64,000 nucleotides of DNA. Origin: Desulfamplus sp. Its GTDB lineage: Bacteria; Desulfobacterota; Desulfobacteria; Desulfobacterales; Desulfobacteraceae. A program made the position numbers and the translations under genes. The stretch is taken from positions 1 through 64,000 of the forward strand of contig JADFZQ010000006.1 in assembly GCA_015232455.1 (NCBI GenBank). The letters run 5' to 3'. This document shows positions 56,796 to 64,000 of this stretch, in pieces. Each line of letters opens with the position of its first letter. The first letter of the stretch is position 1. The notes beneath the pieces were generated by a model. It saw nothing but the letters and a program-made list of their open reading frames with translations. It was not told the DNA's origin and searched no databases.

Positions 56796-57710
56796 TTAAT
56801 ATGCTCCATAATGTATATCTTCTAACTCTTTATCTTTGTAATCTATATCTTCTGACGATTTATCTCCTGAATCCTTGTTTCCTAAACTTACAAAATCTCT
56901 CTTTTTCTTAAAAATTCTGGTTATCTTATCAATAGGCTCATATAAGGAGGAACTTGTGGAAAATTCAATGCTCTCCTTAGTTCCAAGACATAAAAAACCA
57001 TTTATCCTAAGGCTTTTGCTGAAAAGCTCTAAAACATAATCTTGTAGCGTTCTATTAAAATATATAAGCACGTTGCGGCAGATAATCATGTTCATTTCGC
57101 CAAAAACTCCATCAGTAACTAAATTATGATTTGCAAATACAATATTTTTTCTAAGAGAGCTATCAAAGATTACTGAGTTATAATCTGCATGAAAATATTT
57201 TGCAAATGACTCTTTTCCGCCTGAGTTCTGATAGTTAGCAGTATTTAATTTCATCTCTGAGGCAGGGTATATACCTTTTTGGGCAATCTCTAATACACTA
57301 TCGTTAAAATCAGTTGCATAGAGTACAAAATTATCACCAATTCCCTCTTCTTTAAGGATAATTGCAAGAGAGTAAATCTCTTCGCCAGTTGAGACTCCTG
57401 CTGCCCATATTTTTATGAAAGGATAGGTTCTAAGGTATGGTATAACCGTATTTCTAATGGATAGGAAAAATTGGGGATCACGAAACATCTCCGTTACATT
57501 TACCGAAATGTTTCGTAAAAAAAGATTAAAAAAATCAATGTCATGGATAATAAGAGGGAGCATTTCGGAAACAGATTTAAAACGGCTATCTTCCATAATT
57601 TTCTTAATACGCCTTTTCATTGAAGCATATGCATAGTTTGTAAAATCATAGCCATGTTTCAACTTTATAGCGTCGAGAATCAATTTTATTTCAATATCTT
57701 CGTTATCCAT
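56796..57710 (-). CDS. CheR-type methyltransferase
   Basis: A 304-residue S-adenosylmethionine-dependent glutamate methyltransferase. It has an N-terminal helical domain, then 'TEMFRDPQFF', the SAM motif 'WAAGVSTGEEIYSLA' (GVS replaces the more common GCS), 'YATDFNDSVLEIA' and 'IICRNVLIYFN'. The C-terminal 30 residues are acidic and low-complexity. It lies between the hybrid kinase and CheB genes. The target could be the kinase itself, whose coiled coil is rich in Glu/Gln (inference). Confidence 0.92.
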   Translation of the reverse strand: MDNEDIEIKLILDAIKLKHGYDFTNYAYASMKRRIKKIMEDSRFKSVSEMLPLIIHDIDFFNLFLRNISVNVTEMFRDPQFFLSIRNTVIPYLRTYPFIKIWAAGVSTGEEIYSLAIILKEEGIGDNFVLYATDFNDSVLEIAQKGIYPASEMKLNTANYQNSGGKESFAKYFHADYNSVIFDSSLRKNIVFANHNLVTDGVFGEMNMIICRNVLIYFNRTLQDYVLELFSKSLRINGFLCLGTKESIEFSTSSSLYEPIDKITRIFKKKRDFVSLGNKDSGDKSSEDIDYKDKELEDIHYGAY

Positions 57711-57725
57711 GATTATCTTTTTATC

Positions 57726-60700
57726 TTATTTGTCATACAGCCATACCCTCAAAAGGGTCAGAAGTTTTGATGTATCCAAGGGTTTAGAAAGATAATCACT
57801 TGCACCGCATTTTATACATTCGTCCCTATCAGAAGACATTGCTTTTGCTGTAAGGGCAATAATTGGAGTGGCTTGAAACTCTTTTTTATTTCTTATCTGT
57901 CTCATAGTCTCATAACCATCCATAACAGGCATCATAATATCCATCAAAATAATATCTGGTCTCTCTCCATCATCAAGAACCTTTAACGCTTTTTCACCAT
58001 TATTAGCAATTATAACCCCCATACCTTTGGATTTTAAAAATTTATTCAAGGCAAATGCGTTTCGCATATCATCATCTACTACAAGAACCTTTTTATCTTT
58101 TAAGAAGGTCTGCTGCTCACGAACTTTCTTAATCATCTTTTTCTGATTTTCAGGCATTTCGCTCTCAACTCTATGGAGAAAAAGGGCAGTTTCATCAATT
58201 AATCGCTCCATTGATACCGCGTTTTTCAACACAATGCTTGTAGCATACTGCTCTAATTTCTCTGTCTCTTCTGCTGTTAAATCTCTTCCTGTAAAAATTA
58301 TAACAGGAAGCATATCTATCTTAGGATCGCTACTTATTCTGTCTAATAATTCAAATCCTGAAATATCAGGTAATCCAAGGTCAAGAATCATGCAATCAAA
58401 ATATCTATCTTTAAGTAAGGCTATTGCATCTTCTCCAGTAACAGCGGAGGTAACCTTAATGTCATTGGTTCCCATAAGTTTTAAAATACTTAGTTGAAGC
58501 TCGCTGTTATCTTCAACTACAAGTAGATGTTTTACATCATTTGAAAGAACTGTCTCAATCTTTTGTAGAGCTTTATTTAAGCCTTCGCTTGATACAGGTT
58601 TGGTCAAATAGCCTACAGCTCCTTTTTCAAGACCTTTACGGCTCTGGTCATAACCTGACATTATATGAACAGGAATATGACGGGTATCAGGATTTGTTTT
58701 AAGTTCATTCATAACAGCCCAGCCATCAATCCCGGGAAGTGAAATATCAAGAATAATTGCAGTTGGTTTTTGATCAATTACATATTTTATACCATCTTCA
58801 CCATTTGACGCTATTACAGTTCTGTATCCATTTTTGTTAAAGAAGTTAGATAGAATTTTTGCAAATTCAGAGTCATCTTCAATTATCAGCATTGTTTTAC
58901 TATCTATAATGTTTAGTGGTCTATCAGGCAGTGGGTCTATTCTATCAGGTATAGGGGAAGGAGCTGTTTTCTCCTCTTTAGGAGAACTTTTATAAGCTGT
59001 AGAAGATGGTTTATCTAAATTCGACTTAGCTGGGATATTAGAAATAGTTGAAGCATTTTTAGTGCTTTCTGAAACAGATAACGATTTTGAATCATCACTA
59101 AAATTTTCAGGAAGATATAGAGTAAATGTTGACCCTTTACCAAATTCGCTCTTAACCTTAATCTCTCCGCCAAGAAGCTGTGCAAGCTCTTTAGATATTG
59201 ATAAACCAAGACCTGTTCCTTCATGTTTTCTGCGAATAGATCCATCTACTTGCTTAAACGCTTCAAAAATTGCATCAAGTTTATCTGGCGGAATACCAGG
59301 ACCTGTATCAATAACAGATATTGCAACCATGTTCTGAGCAGTCTTTTCTAAAATATTACTTGAATATGGCTCATCAGATAACATTGCATTCTCAAAGCAG
59401 AGCGTAATAGAGCCTGTTTCAGTAAATTTAACAGCATTGCCAATAAGATTTCTGATAATCTGTTCAAGCCTGTGCATATCAGTTGATATCATCTCTGGCA
59501 GATTATCGTCCATAATTACTCTAAACTCTATTCCCTTTGCCTTTGCCATGTGCAAAAATTCTGTCTTAAAATGAGCACCTGTCTCTTTTAAAGAGAATCT
59601 TGAAATATTAAGCTCAATCTTTTTTGCCTCTATTTTGGAGAGATCAAGAATGTCGTTTATCAAGTGCAAAAGGTTTTGACCGCTGCGATATATTGAGGCT
59701 GCTGACTCTATCTGATCTGGTGTTAGATTTTCCTCTTCATTCTCTGCAAGCATATTTGCAAGTATCAGAAGACTATTTAGTGGAGTTCTTAACTCATGGG
59801 ACATATTGGCAAGAAACTCTGATTTATATTGGGTCTCCATACGAAGCTGATCAGCTTTCTCCTCAATTTCCATCTGTTTTGACTGTAGAATTTCGTTACT
59901 CTTCTCAATCTCACGTTTTTGTGCCTGTAATATTTTAGTCTTCTCTTCAAGCTCTTCGTTACTTGCTCTTAACTCCTCTTGCTGGGACTGCAACTTCTCC
60001 TCTGATGCTCTTAGTATTCTTGCCTGTTCTTCAAGTTCTTCGTTAGTGGCTTTAAGCTCTTCTTGCTGTGCTTTAAGCTCTTCTGCCTGCTCTTTTGTCT
60101 GCTCTAAAAGAAGTGAGAGTTTTTCGTTAAAAATTGCTCCATTTATTGAAACAGCAAGAATTTCTGAGGCAATCTCAAGAAATTCCATTTGGAGAGGAGA
60201 GAAATCTAAAACAGAGCCAAGTTCAATAACTCCTTTTACGTCATCTTCGTATATGACAGGTAAAACAATAATATTTTTTGGTGAGATATTTCCAAGAGAG
60301 GATTCGATTCTAATATAATCTTCGGGAATTTGTGTAAAAATAATAGATTTTTTCTCTAATGCAGCCTGTCCTATTAAACCTTCACCTGACTTAAATCGAT
60401 TAGATAGACCTTTTCTGGTTTTAAAAGCATAAGATGCAGCCATTCTAAAATCATTTTTAATATCATCTTTTACAAATAGTGTCCCAATAAGAGCGTTTAC
60501 ATAAGAGGCAATAAAATCAATGGCTTTATTTGCAAGTTTAACTATATCTTGCTCTCTTCCAATTATGCTGCTTAGCTCTGCTTGCCCATTTTTAAGCCAG
60601 CTTTGATTTCGCTTTACAATATCAGCATCTTCAAGAGTTTGCATAACTTTGTTTAAAGACAAAGCAAGCTCATCATTTTCAGATTCAGGCGTTATTCTAA

Positions 60701-61685
60701 GCGAATAATCAGCATGATCTATTGCTATTTGAAGATTTGAGAATAGATAGTTAAAGCGTTCAAGACTCTTTTCAAGAGTTTCATAAAGCGTATTACGCTC
60801 CATCTCTTTTTGCCGTATCTGCTCAATCATCTTAACAAAACCATTGACAAGAATACCAACCTCGTCAATCCTATCTGACTTATTAATCTTTACAGAGAAA
60901 TCATTATCTTGAGCAATTTTTTCTGAGGCTCTGGCAAGTTCAAGTAGAGGTTTGTTTATCTTAGAAGCTCCCATCATCATAATTGTAATTATAAGCACTC
61001 CAATGATTATAAATGATAAAATCATTCTATTGTTTGACTGAAGAATGGCGTTGAGTATAAACTGCTCTGTGTAGAAAAGCTCAAATTTGCCAACAGCTTT
61101 ACCTTTAAGAATTATATTGCCAGAGATCTTTTTTATATGAGACTGCTCTAATGGTATCTGGTATGGAACTTTAAGCTTTACTATTGGATACTCTATTGAG
61201 TTGTCCTGAAATAATATTTTGCTTTGTGAGACAACAAAGTCATCTGAATCATGCCATTGTTGTCTCTCTTCCTCTTCTGGTGAAGTTCCTTCTGCTTTAT
61301 TTAACGAAACTACCTCTTCTTTAGAAGAGTCTATCTCTGACATTATGTTAGAAAATATATCATCTGATGGTTTAGGAATTTTTTTAGTGCTACCAGTTAA
61401 AAAATTTTCCATATCAAATACATTTATGGCAATAATTAATTTATTTTTTAATATAACATTGCTCAAACGCGAGATTTCCTCTTCGTTATAATCCCAGAGA
61501 GGTTGACCATAACCCATCTCTGAAAAATAGATTGCGTTGGATAGAGAGATTTTAAGGTATTCAGTTAGGTTTTTTTTGTTGACATGATTAAAGTAAAAAG
61601 TAGAGATTATACTAACTATAGTTACTATAAAAATAATTACACATGCGAGTTTTGCAGCTATCTTTTTTTGTATTTGATGAAACAT
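57726..61685 (-). CDS. membrane hybrid histidine kinase with GAF and three receivers
   Basis: A 1319-residue inner-membrane sensor. Transmembrane segments at about 13-33 and 221-241 flank a periplasmic region of about 185 residues with an acidic stretch. A HAMP domain (about 245-300), a GAF domain (about 375-510) and a long Glu-rich coiled coil (about 515-615) follow. The kinase core has His630 in 'ANMSHELRTPLNS', 'GNAVKFTETG' and 'GTGLGLSISKELAQLLGG'. Three receivers (about 925-1040, 1053-1170, 1190-1315) end the protein, each with an Asp motif ('ILDISLPGIDG', 'ILDLGLPDISG', 'LMDIMMPVMDG'). It heads the leftward operon ending at mobB and the small unknown gene. Confidence 0.93.
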   Translation of the reverse strand: MFHQIQKKIAAKLACVIIFIVTIVSIISTFYFNHVNKKNLTEYLKISLSNAIYFSEMGYGQPLWDYNEEEISRLSNVILKNKLIIAINVFDMENFLTGSTKKIPKPSDDIFSNIMSEIDSSKEEVVSLNKAEGTSPEEEERQQWHDSDDFVVSQSKILFQDNSIEYPIVKLKVPYQIPLEQSHIKKISGNIILKGKAVGKFELFYTEQFILNAILQSNNRMILSFIIIGVLIITIMMMGASKINKPLLELARASEKIAQDNDFSVKINKSDRIDEVGILVNGFVKMIEQIRQKEMERNTLYETLEKSLERFNYLFSNLQIAIDHADYSLRITPESENDELALSLNKVMQTLEDADIVKRNQSWLKNGQAELSSIIGREQDIVKLANKAIDFIASYVNALIGTLFVKDDIKNDFRMAASYAFKTRKGLSNRFKSGEGLIGQAALEKKSIIFTQIPEDYIRIESSLGNISPKNIIVLPVIYEDDVKGVIELGSVLDFSPLQMEFLEIASEILAVSINGAIFNEKLSLLLEQTKEQAEELKAQQEELKATNEELEEQARILRASEEKLQSQQEELRASNEELEEKTKILQAQKREIEKSNEILQSKQMEIEEKADQLRMETQYKSEFLANMSHELRTPLNSLLILANMLAENEEENLTPDQIESAASIYRSGQNLLHLINDILDLSKIEAKKIELNISRFSLKETGAHFKTEFLHMAKAKGIEFRVIMDDNLPEMISTDMHRLEQIIRNLIGNAVKFTETGSITLCFENAMLSDEPYSSNILEKTAQNMVAISVIDTGPGIPPDKLDAIFEAFKQVDGSIRRKHEGTGLGLSISKELAQLLGGEIKVKSEFGKGSTFTLYLPENFSDDSKSLSVSESTKNASTISNIPAKSNLDKPSSTAYKSSPKEEKTAPSPIPDRIDPLPDRPLNIIDSKTMLIIEDDSEFAKILSNFFNKNGYRTVIASNGEDGIKYVIDQKPTAIILDISLPGIDGWAVMNELKTNPDTRHIPVHIMSGYDQSRKGLEKGAVGYLTKPVSSEGLNKALQKIETVLSNDVKHLLVVEDNSELQLSILKLMGTNDIKVTSAVTGEDAIALLKDRYFDCMILDLGLPDISGFELLDRISSDPKIDMLPVIIFTGRDLTAEETEKLEQYATSIVLKNAVSMERLIDETALFLHRVESEMPENQKKMIKKVREQQTFLKDKKVLVVDDDMRNAFALNKFLKSKGMGVIIANNGEKALKVLDDGERPDIILMDIMMPVMDGYETMRQIRNKKEFQATPIIALTAKAMSSDRDECIKCGASDYLSKPLDTSKLLTLLRVWLYDK

Positions 61686-61996
61686 GGAGTTATGTTCTCC
61701 TGCTCTTATATAAATAGTTGACTCTATAATTTTCTTTAATTTTGGGTTTTCCGATAAATAGCAGAGCTTATTTCCATAAATATAAGTATATTAAGTTTCA
61801 GAAAATCATGACATTTAGATAATATTAAGCATATTTTTCTACTAAAGTTACTTGGGATTTGAATTCTAAAATCACATTAAAGTTCACTATACTTTCATGG
61901 AAATTTTTTAGTCAAGAAGTTTTGTTTAGTCAAATGAATAATGGTTTAATAGTTGAACATAAAATTAGTATATGGCGTTAAATCAAATTTTATCTT

Positions 61997-62104
61997 TATA
62001 CTCTAAGCGTGCATAAATTGAGCTTTTTTATATTTAAGTGGAGACGCACAGCCGTGTGTCTCTATAGTTTAGGTAAAACTCAATTTATGACCTTAAACAG
62101 TATA
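61997..62104. repeat. TATACT-type element with nested GAGACG palindrome
   Basis: 108 bp from TATACT to AGTATA. Left arm GCATAAATTGAGCTTTT, right arm AAACTCAATTTATGACC. Between the arms lies an inserted palindrome, GAGACGCACA...GTGTGTCTC (about 62041-62063), absent from the 72-bp copy at 41079. It lies in the 456-nt divergent gap between the hybrid kinase and Nudix genes; the rest of that gap is AT-rich and shows no gene. Confidence 0.75.
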
Positions 62105-62141
62105 AAATATTTATTATTAAGAATTATGGAGAGATAACAAG

Positions 62142-62813
62142 GTGTTATTAGATACTACTTTATCAAACAAAGTGTTATTAGAAAATAATTTATCAACAAA
62201 TAGCGGCTGCTATGAGTCTCTTATAAAAGCAGTAAAAGAGGCTCATCACCCAGAAGCTCCAGATAGTAATTTGTTTAAACCAACAAGCGTTATGGCTCTT
62301 TTTACTCCTGAAGAGGAGACAGGTCTCATTTTAATTCAAAAGGCTGATATAGAAGGCTATCCGTGGAGAAATCAGATGGCATTTCCGGGTGGTAACTGCG
62401 ACCCTGAAGACTTAAACCGTGAGACGACAGCATTAAGAGAGCTTAGAGAGGAGATGGGGATTCCACCAGAAGAGGTTGATCTTATTGGTTCAATTGGACA
62501 CTTTCAGACCATTAACAGTAAAGATATCGAAGCATTTTTGGGAATTTGGAAGAAAACGGGAGACATTGATTTTAATTTATCAAATATTGAATTTGATAAG
62601 TCTGAAATCGCAAGAGTTTTTAAAATACCTATAAAGCATTTAATTGGGGTTCATAAATCTAAGAATTTTCTTGGCAGATTACCAAATATTTATGAGCTTA
62701 CCTATCCATACCAAGATGTTGTTATATGGGGAGTAACAGCTAAAATTATTCACCATCTCATGGAAATTATTATGCCTAATATTACTTTAGATTGCCATTT
62801 GATTAACTCTTGA
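62142..62813 (+). CDS. Nudix hydrolase, CoA pyrophosphatase-like
   Basis: A 223-residue Nudix enzyme. The Nudix box is clear: glycine in 'MAFPGGNCDPEDLNRE' then 'RELREEMGIP', giving the GX5EX7REUXEEXGU order. The surrounding 'FPGG' and 'IGSIGHFQTINS' resemble CoA diphosphatases such as NudL. The start is GTG behind GGAGAG. Codons 1-20 consist of a 30-bp tandem duplication (62142-62201) that repeats the start codon, so the N-terminus is recently extended. Its 3' end overlaps the convergent membrane-protein gene by 11 nt. Confidence 0.85.
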   Translation: MLLDTTLSNKVLLENNLSTNSGCYESLIKAVKEAHHPEAPDSNLFKPTSVMALFTPEEETGLILIQKADIEGYPWRNQMAFPGGNCDPEDLNRETTALRELREEMGIPPEEVDLIGSIGHFQTINSKDIEAFLGIWKKTGDIDFNLSNIEFDKSEIARVFKIPIKHLIGVHKSKNFLGRLPNIYELTYPYQDVVIWGVTAKIIHHLMEIIMPNITLDCHLINS

Positions 62814-63078
62814 TATGACGCCAGACTATCCGAAATAGAACGCTAATCATAATAGCACAAGATAAGCCAGCAAGCACTAATGGAAACCATAAATATTTAT
62901 GAAAACCTTCTGTTGCAATAGCAATTTTTAAACCTATAAGTGCAAAAATAAATATAGTTGTAGAACATAAAATGAGTATGAAAGATACAAGATACGATTC
63001 ATACCAAGGTGTAAGGATTCGTCTGCAAAAATTAGTATTGTCAAGTTCCATATTCTCTATGATTTCCTCTGTTTTCAC
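62803..63078 (-). CDS. small two-helix membrane protein
   Basis: A 91-residue protein with two strong membrane segments (about 28-50 and 62-84) joined by a short loop, and a basic end 'FRIVWRHIKS'. I do not recognise a family. The frame opens at GTG (63078); an ATG at residue 10 is a reasonable alternative, neither having a strong ribosome binding site. It lies divergent from nrdD, whose promoter region is shared. Confidence 0.55.
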   Translation of the reverse strand: MKTEEIIENMELDNTNFCRRILTPWYESYLVSFILILCSTTIFIFALIGLKIAIATEGFHKYLWFPLVLAGLSCAIMISVLFRIVWRHIKS

Positions 63079-63119
63079 GTTTTTTATTGACTCTGTTTCA
63101 CATCAACTTATCTATTTTA

Positions 63120-63170
63120 ACACAATATATCGAATTTTAGCTTGACATTAAACTACATATTGATTATTCT
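63120..63170 (+). promoter_or_regulatory. nrdD promoter with two NrdR-box-like sites
   Basis: TTGACA (63142-63147), 17-nt spacer, TATTCT (63165-63170). Box 1, ACACAATATATCG, ends just before the -35; box 2, CTACATATTG (63153-63162), lies in the spacer. Each fits 9 of the 10 core positions of the NrdR consensus (CWATATATWG). Core starts are 30 bp apart, about three helical turns, as in known paired boxes. Occupancy would block transcription of nrdD. Confidence 0.72.
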
Positions 63171-63367
63171 CATTATTACTCGCCATTATTGAGCTAACCG
63201 GTTGCTTCATAAAAAATGGCTAATATATTTATATGATAGCCAGAAATTCAAATTAAAAAATAATAACAATTAGCACTACAAAAAAGTTCTTGAAATATTT
63301 TCTAAGCATTAAATAATCTAATAGTGCGTCTATTTCAAGTGTAGCTTCTATTTAAAGAGGTGTATCA

Positions 63368-64000
63368 ATGTTTGAAAAGATAAAAAAAAGAGATGGAAGG
63401 GTTAGTGATTTTGACTCCTCTAAAATTAGTGATGCCATAGCAAAAGCTGGTGAAGCGACAGGAGAATTTGACGAGCGCGAGGCAAAGAAACTTACACTTA
63501 AAGTTATAACTCTTGCAAGAGAACTCCGTCTTGGAAATTGCCCAGATGTTGAAGAGATACAAGATATTGTAGAGCGTGTTCTCCTTGATTCTCCTTTTTA
63601 TAAAACTGCTAAAGCATATATTATTTACCGTGAGCAACACAACCAAATAAGAAAGATTACCATACGTGAACATGTTGAGTTGATGGATAGCTATATCCGT
63701 AAGATGGACTGGAAAGTGAAGGAAAACAGCAATATGAGTTACTCACTTCAAGGGCTTAATAATTACATCTCATCGGATATAACCGCCGAATACTGGCTAA
63801 ACTGCATCTACCCTCCTGAGGTGAGAGACTCTCATAATAGAGGTGATATACATATACACGATTTAAGTCTTCTTTCTGTTTATTGTGTTGGATGGGATTT
63901 GCAAGACCTTTTAATGGAAGGCTTTAAAGGCGTTGCTGGTAAGGTTGAAAGCTCTCCTCCCCGCCACTTTAGAACTGCATTGGGGCAGATGGTAAATTTC
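63368..64000 (+). CDS. nrdD: anaerobic ribonucleoside-triphosphate reductase, N-terminal part
   Basis: Runs off the window; 211 residues are visible. The first 90 residues are an ATP-cone allosteric domain ('MFEKIKKRDGRVSDFDSSKI', 'IYREQHNQIRK'). The start of the NrdD catalytic domain follows ('NMSYSLQGLNNYIS', 'HNRGDIHIHDLS', 'GWDLQDLL'). The glycyl-radical site near the C-terminus lies beyond the window. The enzyme makes deoxynucleotides without oxygen and needs the activase NrdG, not seen here. AGAGGTG lies 6 nt before the ATG. Regulation by NrdR is likely from the upstream boxes. Confidence 0.93.
   Translation, partial: MFEKIKKRDGRVSDFDSSKISDAIAKAGEATGEFDEREAKKLTLKVITLARELRLGNCPDVEEIQDIVERVLLDSPFYKTAKAYIIYREQHNQIRKITIREHVELMDSYIRKMDWKVKENSNMSYSLQGLNNYISSDITAEYWLNCIYPPEVRDSHNRGDIHIHDLSLLSVYCVGWDLQDLLMEGFKGVAGKVESSPPRHFRTALGQMVNF

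Overview
The window is AT-rich and comes from a bacterium with many multidomain two-component proteins, a complete polyhydroxyalkanoate (PHA) locus, two different glutamate dehydrogenases, a ferredoxin:thioredoxin reductase-type protein and an anaerobic ribonucleotide reductase. This mix, with the style of the REC/PAS/GAF kinases, suggests a low-GC Desulfobacterota (Desulfobacterales-like) anaerobe. That assignment is inference: there is no rRNA or other phylogenetic marker to test it. No phage, CRISPR array, intact transposase or plasmid gene is visible, so this is ordinary chromosome carrying several families of small dispersed repeats.

Layout. 0-2 kb: remnant of a regulator, a REC-histidine kinase and a tRNA-Val. 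2-4.2 kb: leftward aroF-aroB pair opening the shikimate pathway. 4.5-12 kb: mostly rightward single genes (secreted papain-like protease with CARDB domains, DUF333 lipoprotein, HMGL-like aldol-type enzyme, DEAD-box helicase, DUF2156 protein) and a leftward Smr protein. 12.4-16.3 kb: large NAD-glutamate dehydrogenase and a single-domain response regulator, separated by stacked hairpins. 16.3-22.3 kb: PHA locus (PhaC-like synthase, two phasins, PhaR, PhaJ-like hydratase, DUF3141 protein), with TGC-type palindromes at both promoters that probably form an autoregulatory PhaR switch. 22.4-25.1 kb: an unusual REC / metallo-beta-lactamase / tandem cyclic-nucleotide-binding protein, visibly richer in G+C than its surroundings.

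25.5-35.6 kb: a giant bacterial alpha-2-macroglobulin carrying two in-frame copies of a CT/GA-rich palindromic repeat, and a REC-like protein fused to a PEP/pyruvate-binding (PPDK-N) domain. 35.8-42.8 kb: two AAA-ATPase/PD-(D/E)XK-like proteins around a periplasmic solute-binding protein, NADP-type GdhA, a glutaredoxin-like protein and an FTR-like protein. 42.8-51.8 kb: citrate synthase, rubredoxin-domain membrane protein, acyl-CoA thioesterase, then leftward serC, serA, prfC and ettA. 51.9-61.7 kb: a compact leftward signalling operon (hybrid kinase with three receivers, CheR, CheB, REC-PAS-HD-GYP, REC-PAS-kinase), then mobB and a small unknown gene. 62.1-64 kb: a Nudix hydrolase, a small membrane protein and the start of nrdD, which has a well-formed promoter with two NrdR-box-like sites.

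Most notable: (i) nested dispersed repeats, in which a TATACT-ended inverted-repeat element hosts 28-bp GTAG...CTAC palindromes; (ii) a 35-bp palindrome used at four gene ends; (iii) repeat insertion inside the macroglobulin reading frame and many short in-frame tandem duplications in otherwise normal proteins; (iv) the REC-MBL-cNMP and REC-PPDK-N architectures; (v) a PHA locus with two PhaC-type nucleophile boxes.
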